Below, piece after piece: positions 8,676 through 19,019 of a stretch of DNA of 64,000 bases. This DNA comes from an uncultured Rikenellaceae bacterium (GTDB taxonomy: Bacteria; Bacteroidota; Bacteroidia; Bacteroidales; Rikenellaceae): assembly GCA_944325305.1 (NCBI GenBank), contig CALUZO010000018.1:1-64000 (forward strand). Direction: 5' to 3'. The translations under genes were made by a program, and so were the position numbers. Numbering within the stretch: position 1 is the stretch's first letter; each line of letters starts with the position of its first letter. The notes beneath the pieces were generated by a model that worked only from the letters and a program-made list of their open reading frames with translations, did no database searches and was not told where the DNA came from.

Positions 8676-9789
8676 TCATTCGCCGCCGAACTCCATCAGA
8701 TAGGCCTTTATGAAATCCCCGAGATCTCCGTCCAGCACGGCAGCCGTATCCGAGGTTTCGTAATTCGTGCGGTGGTCCTTAACCAGTTTATAGGGATGCA
8801 GAGTATAACTTCGTATCTGCGAGCCCCATTCTATCTTGCGTTTTTTCCCTTCGAGTTCGTTTTGCAGGGCCATGCGTTTTTCGAGTTCTTTCTGATACAA
8901 CTTCGATTTCAGTATGCGCATGGCATTCTCACGGTTCATAAGCTGCGAACGTGTTTCGCTGTTCTCTATTATGAATTCCGTGACCTCTCCGCTTGCCGGA
9001 TCCTTGTGGCTGTAACGCAGACGGACGGCGGTTTCGACCTTGTTGACGTTCTGTCCACCGGCACCGCTGCTTCGGTAGGTATCCCACTCTATGTCCGCAG
9101 GGTTTATGACTATCTCTATCGAATCGTCCACGGCGGGCGATACAAAGACCGAAGCGAATGTCGTCTGACGCTTGTTATTGGCATTGAACGGCGAAAGCCG
9201 AACCAGACGATGCACGCCGTTCTCGCTTTTCAGGTATCCGTAAGCGTATTCGCCCTCGAACTCGAGAGTTGCCGATTTAATCCCGGCCTCGTCTCCGTCC
9301 AGCAGGTCTATAATGCGGACCTTGTAGCCGTTACGTTCGCCCCAGCGCATATACATGCGCATGAGCATCGATGCCCAGTCGAGACTTTCGGTTCCTCCGG
9401 CTCCGGAGTTTATGTCCATAATCGCTCCCAACCTGTCTTCCTGACTACGGAGCATATTCCGCATTTCGAGGGATTCTATCTTCCCGAGAGCCTCGGCAAA
9501 CTGCACCTCGAGTTCTTCTTCGGTAGCAGCCCCCTCACGTACGAAATCAGGCATCAGTTCGAGGTCGTTCACCACCGAATCCACTGCATCATAATCTTCC
9601 ACCCAACTTCGTATTCCGGCTACCTTCTTGAGTTGGAGTTCAGCCTTGGCCGGATCGTTCCAGAAGCCTTCTGCCTGCGTAACGGCCTCCTCCTCTCGAA
9701 GCTCTTTTTTTCTCTGATCGATGTCAAAGATACCCCCTCAGCGCATCCCGGCGCTTTACAAGCTCTTTAATCTGTTCGTTGGTTATCAT
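8676..9789 (-). CDS. prfB: peptide chain release factor 2, with programmed +1 frameshift
   Basis: RF2 releases nascent peptides at UGA and UAA. The minus strand reads ATG at 9789, 21 codons, then the recoding site AGGGGGTATCTTTGAC, where in-frame UGA (9726-9724) is codon 22. Ribosomes shift +1 at CUU to continue at GAC (9725). The shifted frame gives 349 further residues, about 370 in total, normal for RF2. It contains the stop-recognition tripeptide in RLSPFNAN and the catalytic loop GAGGQNVNK. The shift lets RF2 level control its own synthesis. Annotation from ATG 9602 alone would lose the first 62 residues. The gene is convergent with the ispD operon. Confidence 0.96.
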
Positions 9790-9798
9790 GCTTAAAAT

Positions 9799-9806
9799 CA
9801 AAATTA
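9799..9806 (-). promoter_or_regulatory. possible -7 element for prfB
   Basis: TAATTTTG on the minus strand fits TAnnTTTG and lies nine bases before the prfB start codon. A matching -33 element is not obvious, and the leader would be very short. Confidence 0.3.
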
Positions 9807-9855
9807 TCTGTACTCACTGTCCTTACATATCACCGCGCTCTTATCTCCAAGAAAA

Positions 9856-10629
9856 TTACCCCGCGACAGAACATGGAATGCCCAGATGTTCGACTCTTGC
9901 CGCAATCTCTTTCAGCTCGTCGAGCGGCACCTTTTCCAGCGTCTCACACGGCGTATCGCGGTCTATGGTATATGCCATAACCTTGCATGGACGCACCTCT
10001 GCCAGTACGTCGAGCCATGCCGCAATCTCTTTCTCTGTGGTGTTATCCACTCTTTGGCCATTGCATTCTCCCCTTAAGAACATGGTCTGGACTATCATAT
10101 GTCCACCGAACAACTTCATGTTCTCTACCGTCCGGGCGACGGAATATGTTCCTTGCGGATCGTCTATCAGGCGCACCGTCTCATCGAATGCCGAATCGAG
10201 TTTCAGGATATTGTTATCCACCTTCAGCAGCGCCCTGCGAACGCTCTCCCGACCTATCATCGTCGCGTTGCTGAGCACGGAAATCTTGGAAGAAGGGCTT
10301 ATTTCCTCCCGTGCGATTATCGTATCGTCTATGATCTGTTCGAATTCCGGATGCAGTGTAGGCTCGCCGTTCCCCGCAAATGTTATTACATCCGGAGGGG
10401 TTCCTTCCGCCACCATCTCCATAAGCTTTTCGCGAAGAAGCCTGTTTACATCCTCCCTGCGGTTGAATCTCGGCTTTACACCTTTCGTGTTCCAACCGCA
10501 TTCGCAATATATGCAGTTGAAACTGCACAGTTTGCTGTCGGCCGGGAGCAGGTTCACCCCCAGCGAAAGCCCCAGCCTGCGGCTATGCACAGGCCCGAAA
10601 ATTATATCATGATACAACGACGTAGACAT
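9856..10629 (-). CDS. radical SAM Fe-S protein
   Basis: A 257-residue radical SAM enzyme with the cluster motif in LCSFNCIYCECGW near residue 38 and the following TFAGNGEPTLHPEF, which is the SAM-binding GGE-like stretch. It resembles the stand-alone COG0731-type Fe-S oxidoreductases whose reactions are mostly unknown. ATG 10629 is chosen; the in-frame GTG at 10635 is less likely. It lies upstream of prfB on the same strand with a gap of 66 bases, so partial cotranscription is possible. No partner substrate gene is adjacent. Confidence 0.85.
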   Translation of the reverse strand: MSTSLYHDIIFGPVHSRRLGLSLGVNLLPADSKLCSFNCIYCECGWNTKGVKPRFNRREDVNRLLREKLMEMVAEGTPPDVITFAGNGEPTLHPEFEQIIDDTIIAREEISPSSKISVLSNATMIGRESVRRALLKVDNNILKLDSAFDETVRLIDDPQGTYSVARTVENMKLFGGHMIVQTMFLRGECNGQRVDNTTEKEIAAWLDVLAEVRPCKVMAYTIDRDTPCETLEKVPLDELKEIAARVEHLGIPCSVAG

Positions 10630-10647
10630 ATCCACAACTAATATTTA

Positions 10648-10655
10648 CAAATATA
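10648..10655 (-). promoter_or_regulatory. -7 element for the radical SAM gene
   Basis: TATATTTG on the minus strand fits TAnnTTTG, 18 bases before the start codon. A TTTG at 10683-10680 is the best -33 candidate, with a longer than usual spacer of 24 bases. Confidence 0.4.
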
Positions 10656-10742
10656 ATCTATTTATTCCATTCTCTTTTACAAAAGAGGAGCATAAAACCT
10701 CCCGAAGACAATCCATGCCCTACGTATCGTCTCACTAACGGA

Positions 10743-10786
10743 AAAAGCAGAGTGGCACCGCACAAAGGCGGTGCCACTCTGCTTTT
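10743..10786. terminator. strong bidirectional hairpin downstream of eno
   Basis: Perfect 19-base arms (10743-10761 and 10768-10786) with a six-base loop, A-run on one flank and T-run on the other. It ends the eno transcript. A second small hairpin with 7-base arms lies at 10804-10820 between it and the eno stop. Confidence 0.85.
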
Positions 10787-10863
10787 CATTCTCAAAAATA
10801 GCTGGGAAACTTCGTTTCCCAAAAGCCCCCTGATTCTTCCCTTCAGGGAAAACAGGACAATGA

Positions 10864-12216
<1,353 letters not shown>

Positions 12217-12225
12217 TTAACGCCC

Positions 12226-12257
12226 CAAAGATATGGTTTTATGCCCGATTAAACAAA
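12226..12257 (-). promoter_or_regulatory. eno promoter
   Basis: Minus-strand TTTG (12257 to 12254), a 20-base spacer and TATCTTTG (12233 to 12226) match the Bacteroidota consensus. The leader to the eno ATG is about 50 bases. Confidence 0.75.
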
Positions 12258-12261
12258 TAAA

Positions 12262-12292
12262 AAAAGTCATCGGCTCATTGTTGGCTGCCGAT
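12262..12292 (-). terminator. terminator of the hydrolase-GT32 unit
   Basis: Arms ATCGGC/GCCGAT (12269-12274 and 12287-12292) followed on the minus strand by GACTTTTTTTATTT. It lies between the GT32 stop and the eno promoter. Confidence 0.6.
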
Positions 12293-12414
12293 CTGACTGC
12301 ATTTTTCACATCCGACGCAATACATTTGTTTCGCACGGTAACGTCATCGGCCATATTCGTATGAATTTCATCGATATGCAGTATTAATTATCTGCATGAT
12401 GAATGATTGCCTTC

Positions 12415-13125
12415 CTACAATTCAGAACGCCACGAACCGGAATGGAGATGTATCGCCACGGTATTGTGCGAGACATACATATCCCATAGAGCAGTGCGCT
12501 GCCCGGTAAAATAATCGTATGGATATATGTGGAAATCGCCTTCGAGTACCTGGTGGTCCCACCACGATTCGCGATTGAAACCGAAATCCTTCGCAACAGA
12601 GCTCAGCACCGGCGGCATTACGTAACTGTTCATATTCCGGGCCTCGAAGTCATGCTCTTTATAGAAATCGAGGAAAGCCTTGAATACCGGGTGTCCTTGT
12701 TCACTGCCCATGATCGCAGCCTCTATGTTTATGCCATTGTTCCATGGCATTTCGCTGTGCGAATAAAATACCTTCTGATCCCATTCGATGCCGCTGAAGG
12801 CCCTGTGATTCAGAAAAGGGTCGAAAGGCTTGATTGCCCTAACATCCGAGTCGAGATATATGCCTCCAACGCTATACAACGCATGGAGTCTTATATAGTC
12901 TGCGGCAAAAGCCCATTTATTTTGCGCTACGGCCTGCTCGACCCATCTGACGCTATGGATATCGAAGTTATTCTCATCCCAGCGCCGTATCTCATAATCA
13001 GGCATAACCGTACGCCACGACTCTATACAATCTTTAATCCTTTGCGGCATCTCGGCATTTCCCAGCCAACAGTAGTGTATGATCCTTGGGATTTTTGTCT
13101 CCTTCGACACATGTTCCATTTGCAT
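12415..13125 (-). CDS. GT32-type glycosyltransferase (sugar-binding DXD family)
   Basis: A 236-residue transferase of the OCH1/capsule type. It begins with KIPRIIHYCWLG, has the WRTVMPDYEIRRWDENNF stretch, then KWAFAADYIRLHALYSVGG and the nucleotide-sugar DXD motif in IYLDSDV near residue 95. Such enzymes add hexoses to capsular or lipopolysaccharide chains in the cytoplasm. It stands alone without other polysaccharide genes, 39 bases after the hydrolase gene, so its acceptor is unknown. The pair sits between rplQ and eno. Confidence 0.85.
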   Translation of the reverse strand: MQMEHVSKETKIPRIIHYCWLGNAEMPQRIKDCIESWRTVMPDYEIRRWDENNFDIHSVRWVEQAVAQNKWAFAADYIRLHALYSVGGIYLDSDVRAIKPFDPFLNHRAFSGIEWDQKVFYSHSEMPWNNGINIEAAIMGSEQGHPVFKAFLDFYKEHDFEARNMNSYVMPPVLSSVAKDFGFNRESWWDHQVLEGDFHIYPYDYFTGQRTALWDMYVSHNTVAIHLHSGSWRSEL

Positions 13126-13164
13126 CTTGCAGATTCTTTGGAGGCAAAAATAACAAAATGCTGC

Positions 13165-14124
13165 TTACGACCCAAAATTTGATTTTATATAGTCCAGGAT
13201 TGTAAAGTTCTTATTCTTCACGGGTCGCCCGATAACCTTAAGGACGGTATTTATCTGATATGGCTCCTTATTTTCAACCATCTGGTCGAGGAAGAAATCT
13301 ATATCGTCAAGGTTATCCACCATAGCATCGACGGCAATCTCGTGAGCTGCATCTGTCTCTGAGTAGAAATAATAAGGTGCCGGGAGAGAGTCCAACGTAG
13401 TCGATATATACTCCGATCCGTAGAAGCCTACACCGAGTTCTGTAACCTTGTCGTATGGCACATTGCTGTCGGCGTCGCCATGGAACATCTGGATCGGGCA
13501 CGGTACGCTGGGCCACGTCAAGTCGCCCACGGTAAATATCGCGCCCGCGAAACCGACAATACCGGCATAGTTAAATCCATTCGGAAGTTTCCCGGCAAGT
13601 TCATGTCCGTTGCTAATATAGTATTCTCCCTGCAACACCGAGACCGCTCCGGCACTCGATCCGGTTGCGACCACCATTTCAGGGTCGATTTTCCATTCTT
13701 CAGCCCGCTCAACCAAGAAAGTTGTCGCGTCGAAAAGATCCTCGACGGCAATACCGATAGTATAGGCAAAATGGTTCAGCATTTCGACCGGGCCATCTTC
13801 CGGACCGGGTTTGTAACCTTTGAATCCCAACCTGTAATCTATCGATACCACACAATAACCGCGTTCTGCAAAATGATTGAAGTAAGGAATGTAACGTGGT
13901 TCATCTCTGGTCCCGCTCACAAATCCACCGCCGAACATAAATATCAAGCATGGCTTCGGATTGGCATTGGTGTCTGAGGGCACCTCGTAGCGATCGAGAT
14001 AAAGTTTCTGGCCGTTCTTCTCGGAATACAGAAACGTTTGCTTATGCACGTCCGATGCTGTTTGAGCATAAACTGAAATTACGGCAGAAGTCGCAAAAAA
14101 TAAAATTAAACTGATCTTTTTCAT
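13165..14124 (-). CDS. secreted alpha/beta hydrolase (esterase/lipase-like)
   Basis: A 319-residue protein with a cleavable signal peptide (about residues 1-20, ending VYAQ). The alpha/beta-hydrolase core shows an oxyanion motif FGGGF (64-68), the nucleophile elbow GSSAG (155-159, Ser157), an acidic candidate in HGDADSN near 217 and a histidine in DAAHE near 261. This looks like the esterase families acting on carbohydrate esters or short acyl esters; the substrate is unknown. It is probably cotranscribed with the GT32 gene downstream. Confidence 0.85.
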   Translation of the reverse strand: MKKISLILFFATSAVISVYAQTASDVHKQTFLYSEKNGQKLYLDRYEVPSDTNANPKPCLIFMFGGGFVSGTRDEPRYIPYFNHFAERGYCVVSIDYRLGFKGYKPGPEDGPVEMLNHFAYTIGIAVEDLFDATTFLVERAEEWKIDPEMVVATGSSAGAVSVLQGEYYISNGHELAGKLPNGFNYAGIVGFAGAIFTVGDLTWPSVPCPIQMFHGDADSNVPYDKVTELGVGFYGSEYISTTLDSLPAPYYFYSETDAAHEIAVDAMVDNLDDIDFFLDQMVENKEPYQINTVLKVIGRPVKNKNFTILDYIKSNFGS

Positions 14125-14268
14125 AGTAACCTGTTTTTCACATACGAATGCAATAACTATGCGAAAACAGAATTATCGGAAATATATGTTTATTAATGCA
14201 AGGTTTTTTTCATTGAATATGTGGCGAGAATGCACATTATATGACTTCCGGAAGTCTTATCGAAAAAC

Positions 14269-14296
14269 AATGGCCGGACTGTACAGTCCGGCCATT
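14269..14296 (-). terminator. terminator at the end of the ribosomal locus
   Basis: A 28-base perfect palindrome (AATGGCCGGACT, then GTAC, then the reverse complement) lies about 40 bases after the rplQ stop codon. It can form a long hairpin on either strand. No strong T-run follows. Confidence 0.7.
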
Positions 14297-14335
14297 GCGC
14301 TTATTACGACGGCTTATGCCGTACGATCCGTTTGA

Positions 14336-14956
14336 TTATGCACCTCTTTTGTTAGCGGTCCTTGTAGGAGTTGCGACTTTAGCCCCCGATGTCTTCTGAA
14401 CCGGGCTCTTTTTCACGGCAGGTTTCGGAGCAGCGGTTTTTTTCGGAGCCGCTTTCTTCACAGCAGGTTTTTCTGCGTTTTCGGCTACCGGAGCTTCTGC
14501 GCCTTCAGCGGCAGGTGCAGCTTCTTCTTTTTTAGCACCGCCACGGCCACGACGGGTACGTGCCTTGCCGGTTGCCTGAACTTCCTTGCCGTAAGTTTCA
14601 TTGAAATCTACCAGCTCGATAATGCACATATCGGCAGCGTCGCCCAGACGGAAACCGGTCTTGAGGATACGTGTATAACCGCCGGGACGTTCGCCTACTG
14701 CAGGAGCAACCGTACGGAACAATTCCGTTACAGCATTCTTGTCGCGCAGACAGCTGAAGCATATACGGCGTGAATGGGTCGTGTCTTCTTTCGATCGTGT
14801 GATGAGTGGTTCTACATAGGTGCGCAATGACTTTGCCTTGGCAACGGTAGTACTTATACGCTTATTAAGGATGAGCGAAGTAGCCATGTTAGCCATAAGA
14901 GCCTTACGGTGCGCACTCTGCCTTCCCAGATGATTGACTTTTTTGTTATGTCTCAT
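14336..14956 (-). CDS. rplQ: 50S ribosomal protein L17, with long Ala/Lys-rich tail
   Basis: L17 binds the 23S rRNA at the exit side of the large subunit. Residues 1 to about 127 are a normal L17 ([20 protein letters not shown] at the N-terminus). Residues about 128-206 are a low-complexity extension rich in Ala, Lys, Pro and Glu, beginning [15 protein letters not shown]. Bacteroidota L17 often has such a tail, but its job is unknown. It is the last gene of the alpha segment, two bases after rpoA. Confidence 0.97.
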   Translation of the reverse strand: MRHNKKVNHLGRQSAHRKALMANMATSLILNKRISTTVAKAKSLRTYVEPLITRSKEDTTHSRRICFSCLRDKNAVTELFRTVAPAVGERPGGYTRILKTGFRLGDAADMCIIELVDFNETYGKEVQATGKARTRRGRGGAKKEEAAPAAEGAEAPVAENAEKPAVKKAAPKKTAAPKPAVKKSPVQKTSGAKVATPTRTANKRGA

Positions 14957-14958
14957 GA

Positions 14959-15951
14959 TTAGTCTTTGTCAAGTTTATACGGTGTAACATCCATTCCGAA
15001 GTGGAGGTTCAGCGACGTGAGCAGATCGTCGAGTTCCGTGAGCGACTTTTTGCCGAAATTACGGAACTTCAAGAGATCGTTGCGGTTGAATCGCACCAGA
15101 TCGCCAACGGTATTCACTTCGGCTGCCTTGAGGCAATTGAGAGCGCGGACAGAAAGATCCTGGTCAACGAGTTTCGTCTTAAGAAGCTGACGCATATGCA
15201 GTGCATCTTCGTCAAACTCTTCGGCAGCGTTGTTGTCCTCCATGTTCAGCGTTATCTTTTCGTCTGAGAAGAGCATGAAGTGCTGGATAAGTATCTTAGC
15301 AGCTTCTTTGAGCGCCTCTTTCGGATGAATAGAACCGTCGGTCGTTATCTCGATATTGAGCTTCTCATAGTCGGTCTTTTGTTCCACACGGTAGTTCTCT
15401 ATCGAGTACTTAACGTTTTTGATAGGAGTGTGGATCGAGTCCACAGGAAGGACTCCGAATTCCGCATCGGCAACTGCGTTCTCTTCGGCCGGAACGTAAC
15501 CGCGCCCCTTGCCTATGGTAAGTTCCATCTGGAGCTTGGTTTCGGGTGTGAGGCGGCAGATCACCAGGTCGGGATTGAGGACTTTGAAGCCGGTGAGAAA
15601 GTTCGAGATGTATCCTGCGGTAAGTTCGCTCTGACCGGCAACGTTTACGGTTACCTTTTCGTTGTCGACGTTGTCAACAGTGCGGATAAAGCGAACCTGT
15701 TTCAGGTTCAGAATCACATCTATCATCCCTTCCATCACACCGGGGATGGCGGCAAACTCGTGATCGACGCCGGATACCTTGACGCTCGTGATCGCATAGC
15801 CCTCGAGAGAGGACAACAGGATACGGCGCAGGGCATTTCCGACCGTCATGCCGAAACCCGGTTCGAGCGGACGGAATTCGAACTTCCCGAACGTCGATGT
15901 GGATTCGAGCATGATAACCTTTTCAGGTTTCTGGAATGCTAATATTGCCAT
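14959..15951 (-). CDS. rpoA: DNA-directed RNA polymerase subunit alpha
   Basis: The alpha dimer is the assembly platform of RNA polymerase, and its C-terminal domain contacts promoter DNA and activators. The 330-residue protein has the N-terminal dimer domain ([20 protein letters not shown] near residue 30-50), a linker of acidic character (about 230-250) and the C-terminal domain with [12 protein letters not shown] and [16 protein letters not shown]. Its place between rpsD and rplQ is the conserved alpha operon order. Confidence 0.98.
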   Translation of the reverse strand: MAILAFQKPEKVIMLESTSTFGKFEFRPLEPGFGMTVGNALRRILLSSLEGYAITSVKVSGVDHEFAAIPGVMEGMIDVILNLKQVRFIRTVDNVDNEKVTVNVAGQSELTAGYISNFLTGFKVLNPDLVICRLTPETKLQMELTIGKGRGYVPAEENAVADAEFGVLPVDSIHTPIKNVKYSIENYRVEQKTDYEKLNIEITTDGSIHPKEALKEAAKILIQHFMLFSDEKITLNMEDNNAAEEFDEDALHMRQLLKTKLVDQDLSVRALNCLKAAEVNTVGDLVRFNRNDLLKFRNFGKKSLTELDDLLTSLNLHFGMDVTPYKLDKD

Positions 15952-15976
15952 ACGTTTTAATTGTTTCCGTTATTTA

Positions 15977-16582
15977 CTACTTAGAGTACAATTCGACGAT
16001 GAGCTGTTCCTTGATATTTTCCGGAATATCCTCACGTTCGGGTTTAGCCATGAACTTACCGGTCATCGAATTACCATCCCATTCCAACCATGCGTAACGG
16101 TTGCGGTGGCCGGCGAGAGATTCCTGTATGGATTCCATGCTCTTCGATTTTTCGCGCACAGAAACCACATCCCCTATCTTGAGGCTATAAGAAGGTATGT
16201 TGACTACTTCGCCGTTTACGGTGATGTGACGGTGCGAAACGAGCTGGCGTGCACCTGCCCTCGTCGGAGCCAGACCCAGACGGAAAACCACGTTATCGAG
16301 GCGGCATTCGAGAAGTTTCAACAGGTTTTCGCCCGTAATACCACCCATGCGTGCAGCCTCTTCGAACGTACGGTGGAACTGCTTTTCGAGTACGCCGTAA
16401 GTCGATTTTGCTTTTTGCTTTTCGCTGAGCTGCGTACCGTATTCCGATACTTTTTTGCGCTTGCGCGCTATCCCGTGATGTCCGGGAGGATAGTTCTTCT
16501 TTTCGAGAACTTTGTCCGCACCGAAGATCGGTTCACCGAACTTACGCGAGATCTTACTTTTTGGTCCAATATATCTTGCCAT
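15977..16582 (-). CDS. rpsD: 30S ribosomal protein S4
   Basis: Primary 16S rRNA binding protein of 201 residues, starting [20 protein letters not shown]. The S4 RNA-binding domain is visible in the middle ([28 protein letters not shown]). The N-terminus lacks the cysteine zinc site of some S4 proteins. S4 represses the alpha operon in enterobacteria. Here it has an unusually long 189-base leader with a hairpin (see 16583-16771). Confidence 0.98.
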   Translation of the reverse strand: MARYIGPKSKISRKFGEPIFGADKVLEKKNYPPGHHGIARKRKKVSEYGTQLSEKQKAKSTYGVLEKQFHRTFEEAARMGGITGENLLKLLECRLDNVVFRLGLAPTRAGARQLVSHRHITVNGEVVNIPSYSLKIGDVVSVREKSKSMESIQESLAGHRNRYAWLEWDGNSMTGKFMAKPEREDIPENIKEQLIVELYSK

Positions 16583-16771
16583 TGTTTTGTTTTATTTATG
16601 TTTTTGAAAATCCAGACACCGTTTGAATCAATCTTCATTCGGAAGTCTGCTATGCCGTCGGCGGTTGCTTGCCCGGTGCTCGATTTGCACCGTCATTCTC
16701 CAAATTTAGCTTAAGAGAGATTATTCTGCATGCTCCGCTCAGCAATCTTTTTGTCGGCAAACCGCCAAAAA
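16583..16771 (-). promoter_or_regulatory. long rpsK-rpsD spacer with hairpin, candidate leader
   Basis: A 189-base gap in an operon where most gaps are under 30 bases. It contains a stem CGGTGC/GCACCG (16674-16679 and 16687-16692, seven-base loop). It could be an S4-responsive leader or an internal promoter region; neither can be shown here. Confidence 0.35.
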
Positions 16772-17161
16772 TTACACGCGACGGCGGTTAGGCGGACGGC
16801 AACCGTTGTGCGGCATTGGAGTTACGTCGATGATCTCGATAACCTCGATACCTGCACCGTGGATGGTACGGATCGCTGATTCGCGGCCCGCGCCCGGTCC
16901 TTTAACATAAACTTTCACTTTGCGCAATCCCATGTCGTAAGCAACTTTGGCGCAATCGCTAGCGGCAGTCTGAGCAGCGTATGGAGTATTCTTTTTAGAC
17001 CCCCTGAAGCCCATTTTACCTGCAGAGCTCCAGCTTATCACGTCGCCGTTACCGTTGGTGATCGTAACGATAACGTTGTTAAAAGTCGAGTGAACGTGAG
17101 CCTGGCCCACGCCGTCAACCTTAACGGCTTTCTTTTTAACTGTTCCTGTTTTTTTAGCCAT
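16772..17161 (-). CDS. rpsK: 30S ribosomal protein S11
   Basis: Small-subunit platform protein of 129 residues that lines the mRNA exit region. The stretch [20 protein letters not shown] and the C-terminal [18 protein letters not shown] with [14 protein letters not shown] are diagnostic. It lies 12 bases after rpsM in the standard alpha operon order. The N-terminus has a short Lys-rich lead ([17 protein letters not shown]), common in Bacteroidota. Confidence 0.98.
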   Translation of the reverse strand: MAKKTGTVKKKAVKVDGVGQAHVHSTFNNVIVTITNGNGDVISWSSAGKMGFRGSKKNTPYAAQTAASDCAKVAYDMGLRKVKVYVKGPGAGRESAIRTIHGAGIEVIEIIDVTPMPHNGCRPPNRRRV

Positions 17162-17173
17162 AACTCTGTTTTA

Positions 17174-17554
17174 TTACTTAGTTGCTTTTTTCTTGTTAGC
17201 GACTGTTTTCTTACGCCCTTTACGGGTACGTGCGTTGTTTTTCGTGCTCTGACCTCTTACCGGCAGGCCGATACGGTGGCGGATACCACGATAGCAACCG
17301 ATATCCATAAGGCGTTTGATGTTGAGCTGTACTATCGAACGTGCTTCTCCTTCGACTTTGATACCGCTTTCAGCGATAGCGCCGCGGATCGCGTTCACCT
17401 GTTCGTCGTTCCAGTCCTGCACTTTCTGGTTCGGGTCGACACCAGCCTTGTCAAGGATCTTCTGCGACGTACTGCGTCCTATACCGTAAATATAGGTGAG
17501 GCCTATAACGCCTCTTTTGTTTTTTGGTAAATCTACACCTAATATACGTGCCAT
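17174..17554 (-). CDS. rpsM: 30S ribosomal protein S13
   Basis: Head protein of the small subunit contacting the P-site tRNA and the large subunit. The 126-residue sequence starts [20 protein letters not shown] and holds the [16 protein letters not shown] signature followed by [13 protein letters not shown]. It opens the alpha segment after rpmJ. Confidence 0.98.
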   Translation of the reverse strand: MARILGVDLPKNKRGVIGLTYIYGIGRSTSQKILDKAGVDPNQKVQDWNDEQVNAIRGAIAESGIKVEGEARSIVQLNIKRLMDIGCYRGIRHRIGLPVRGQSTKNNARTRKGRKKTVANKKKATK

Positions 17555-17584
17555 AAATCTTTTCGTTGTTTTTGGTTTGAGGGA

Positions 17585-17701
17585 TTAACCCTGACGCATT
17601 TTAAATTTAGGGTTCTTCTTGCAGATGACGTAGAGCTTGCCTTTACGCTTTACGATCTTGCAATCCTCGCTCCTTTTCTTGATAGATGCTTTTACTTTCA
17701 T
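17585..17701 (-). CDS. rpmJ: 50S ribosomal protein L36, zinc-free form
   Basis: A 38-residue protein read directly on the minus strand: [20 protein letters not shown] onward, ending NPKFKMRQG. The classical zinc site of L36 uses three Cys and one His. Here only Cys14 and Cys27 remain, with Ser11 and Phe33 at the other ligand positions, so zinc is probably not bound. It lies 30 bases before rpsM and 269 bases after infA. Confidence 0.95.
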   Translation of the reverse strand: MKVKASIKKRSEDCKIVKRKGKLYVICKKNPKFKMRQG

Positions 17702-17970
17702 TTTTTTGTTCTTTTTTACAATACAGCTATGCTTTCCACAAGGTTTTTCCGACCTTCAATGTTTCATGGCTTTCGCTATATTTGCCGAAGGACGATGCTT
17801 TCGCCTTCCTCCTCCCGCATTTGTCTTAAGACATTTTGCTTACAAGACCCTTATCCGGAGTATTCTCTTTCGCACTTTTTATTTCCATTCGCCAGAGTCA
17901 TACATAACTGCTGACAATAGACATCGAGCGAGGAATATTTCCGCATCAAGCTCTCGCCGCTCCCATGCGC
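17702..17970 (-). promoter_or_regulatory. long infA-rpmJ spacer of unknown content
   Basis: 269 bases without a recognisable gene in an otherwise tight operon. It is AT-rich next to rpmJ. No clear TAnnTTTG promoter or strong hairpin was identified by eye. Confidence 0.25.
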
Positions 17971-18189
17971 CTATTTGTAACGGAACGAGATCCGTCCTTT
18001 ACTCAAGTCGTATGGAGACATTTCAACTTTAACTTTATCTCCGGGCAGTATCTTGATATAGTGCATCCTCATTTTGCCGGAGATGTGGGCGGTGATAACG
18101 TGGCCGTTGTCTAACTCGACGCGGAACATCGCGTTCGACAGCGCTTCGATTATGGTTCCGTCCTTTTCAATAGCAGTTTGTTTTGCCAT
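17971..18189 (-). CDS. infA: translation initiation factor IF-1
   Basis: A 72-residue OB-fold protein that blocks the A site during initiation. Sequence [20 protein letters not shown] to GRISFRYK is a typical IF-1 with the [19 protein letters not shown] core. It follows map by 28 bases, the usual order after secY-map. Confidence 0.97.
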   Translation of the reverse strand: MAKQTAIEKDGTIIEALSNAMFRVELDNGHVITAHISGKMRMHYIKILPGDKVKVEMSPYDLSKGRISFRYK

Positions 18190-18217
18190 AGAGTTCCTTT
18201 TGTGTTACTTGATTTTC

Positions 18218-18988
18218 TTACTCGTTCTCGATGATATCGTAATCCGTCAACACATCTGGTCCGTCTTTCGTGATCGCCACGGCAAACTCGAAATGAGCCG
18301 ATGGCTTGCGGTCACGGGTGCGGACGGTCCATCCGTCTCTTTCGAAGACAACATGGCGGGTTCCCATGTTTATCATCGGTTCGATGCAGATGACCATACC
18401 TTCCTGAAGTATCGGCCCACGACCTTTGATGCCGAAGTTTGGCACCTCCGGATCTTCGTGCATGTGGCGTCCCAGGCCATGACCAGTAAGTTCTCTTACA
18501 ACTGAGAATCCTGCTGCTTCGGCATGCCGCTGAACTGCGGCAGAAACATCTCCGATACGATTCCCCACCTTGGCCTGTTCGGTTCCTTTGATGAGGGATT
18601 CTTTGGTGACGGTGAGCAGCCGCTGCACATCCGGTGCAATCTCACCGACCGCAAAAGTATATGCGGAGTCGCCATAGAAACCCTTCATAACGGTACCGCA
18701 GTCTACCGAAACGATATCTCCCTCCTTAAGAACATAGTCCGACGGTATACCGTGTACAACCTGCTCGTTCACCGAGATGCAGAGCGTTCCGGGGAAAGGC
18801 GGGTTTCCATAACCCAGGAAACCGGGAACCGCTCCGTTAGCACGGATAAAATTTTCCGCAACGGCATCCAATTCCTTGGTCGTTATGCCGGGCTTGATGT
18901 GTTTTTTCACTTCGGCCAGCGTTTTCGACACGAGAATGTTGTTCTCGCGGAGCAGTTCTATTTCTTCCTTGGTTTTTAAGTATATCAT
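18218..18988 (-). CDS. map: methionine aminopeptidase, type I
   Basis: Removes the initiator methionine from new proteins. At 256 residues it shows the metal-binding residues of the pita-bread fold: VSVDCGTVMKGFYGDSAYTF (two Asp), GHGLGRHMHEDPEVPNF (His) and the two Glu in CIEPMINMG and RTRD/HFEFAVAIT. No N-terminal zinc-finger extension. It lies between secY and infA. Confidence 0.97.
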   Translation of the reverse strand: MIYLKTKEEIELLRENNILVSKTLAEVKKHIKPGITTKELDAVAENFIRANGAVPGFLGYGNPPFPGTLCISVNEQVVHGIPSDYVLKEGDIVSVDCGTVMKGFYGDSAYTFAVGEIAPDVQRLLTVTKESLIKGTEQAKVGNRIGDVSAAVQRHAEAAGFSVVRELTGHGLGRHMHEDPEVPNFGIKGRGPILQEGMVICIEPMINMGTRHVVFERDGWTVRTRDRKPSAHFEFAVAITKDGPDVLTDYDIIENE

Positions 18989-19019
18989 CGTCCTGTAAGA
19001 ATTCCTTTTTTTCTTGGAA

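Noticed and set aside
8619..9770. 383-codon open frame antisense to prfB
   Set aside because: It mirrors a well-supported RF2 gene and has no family features.
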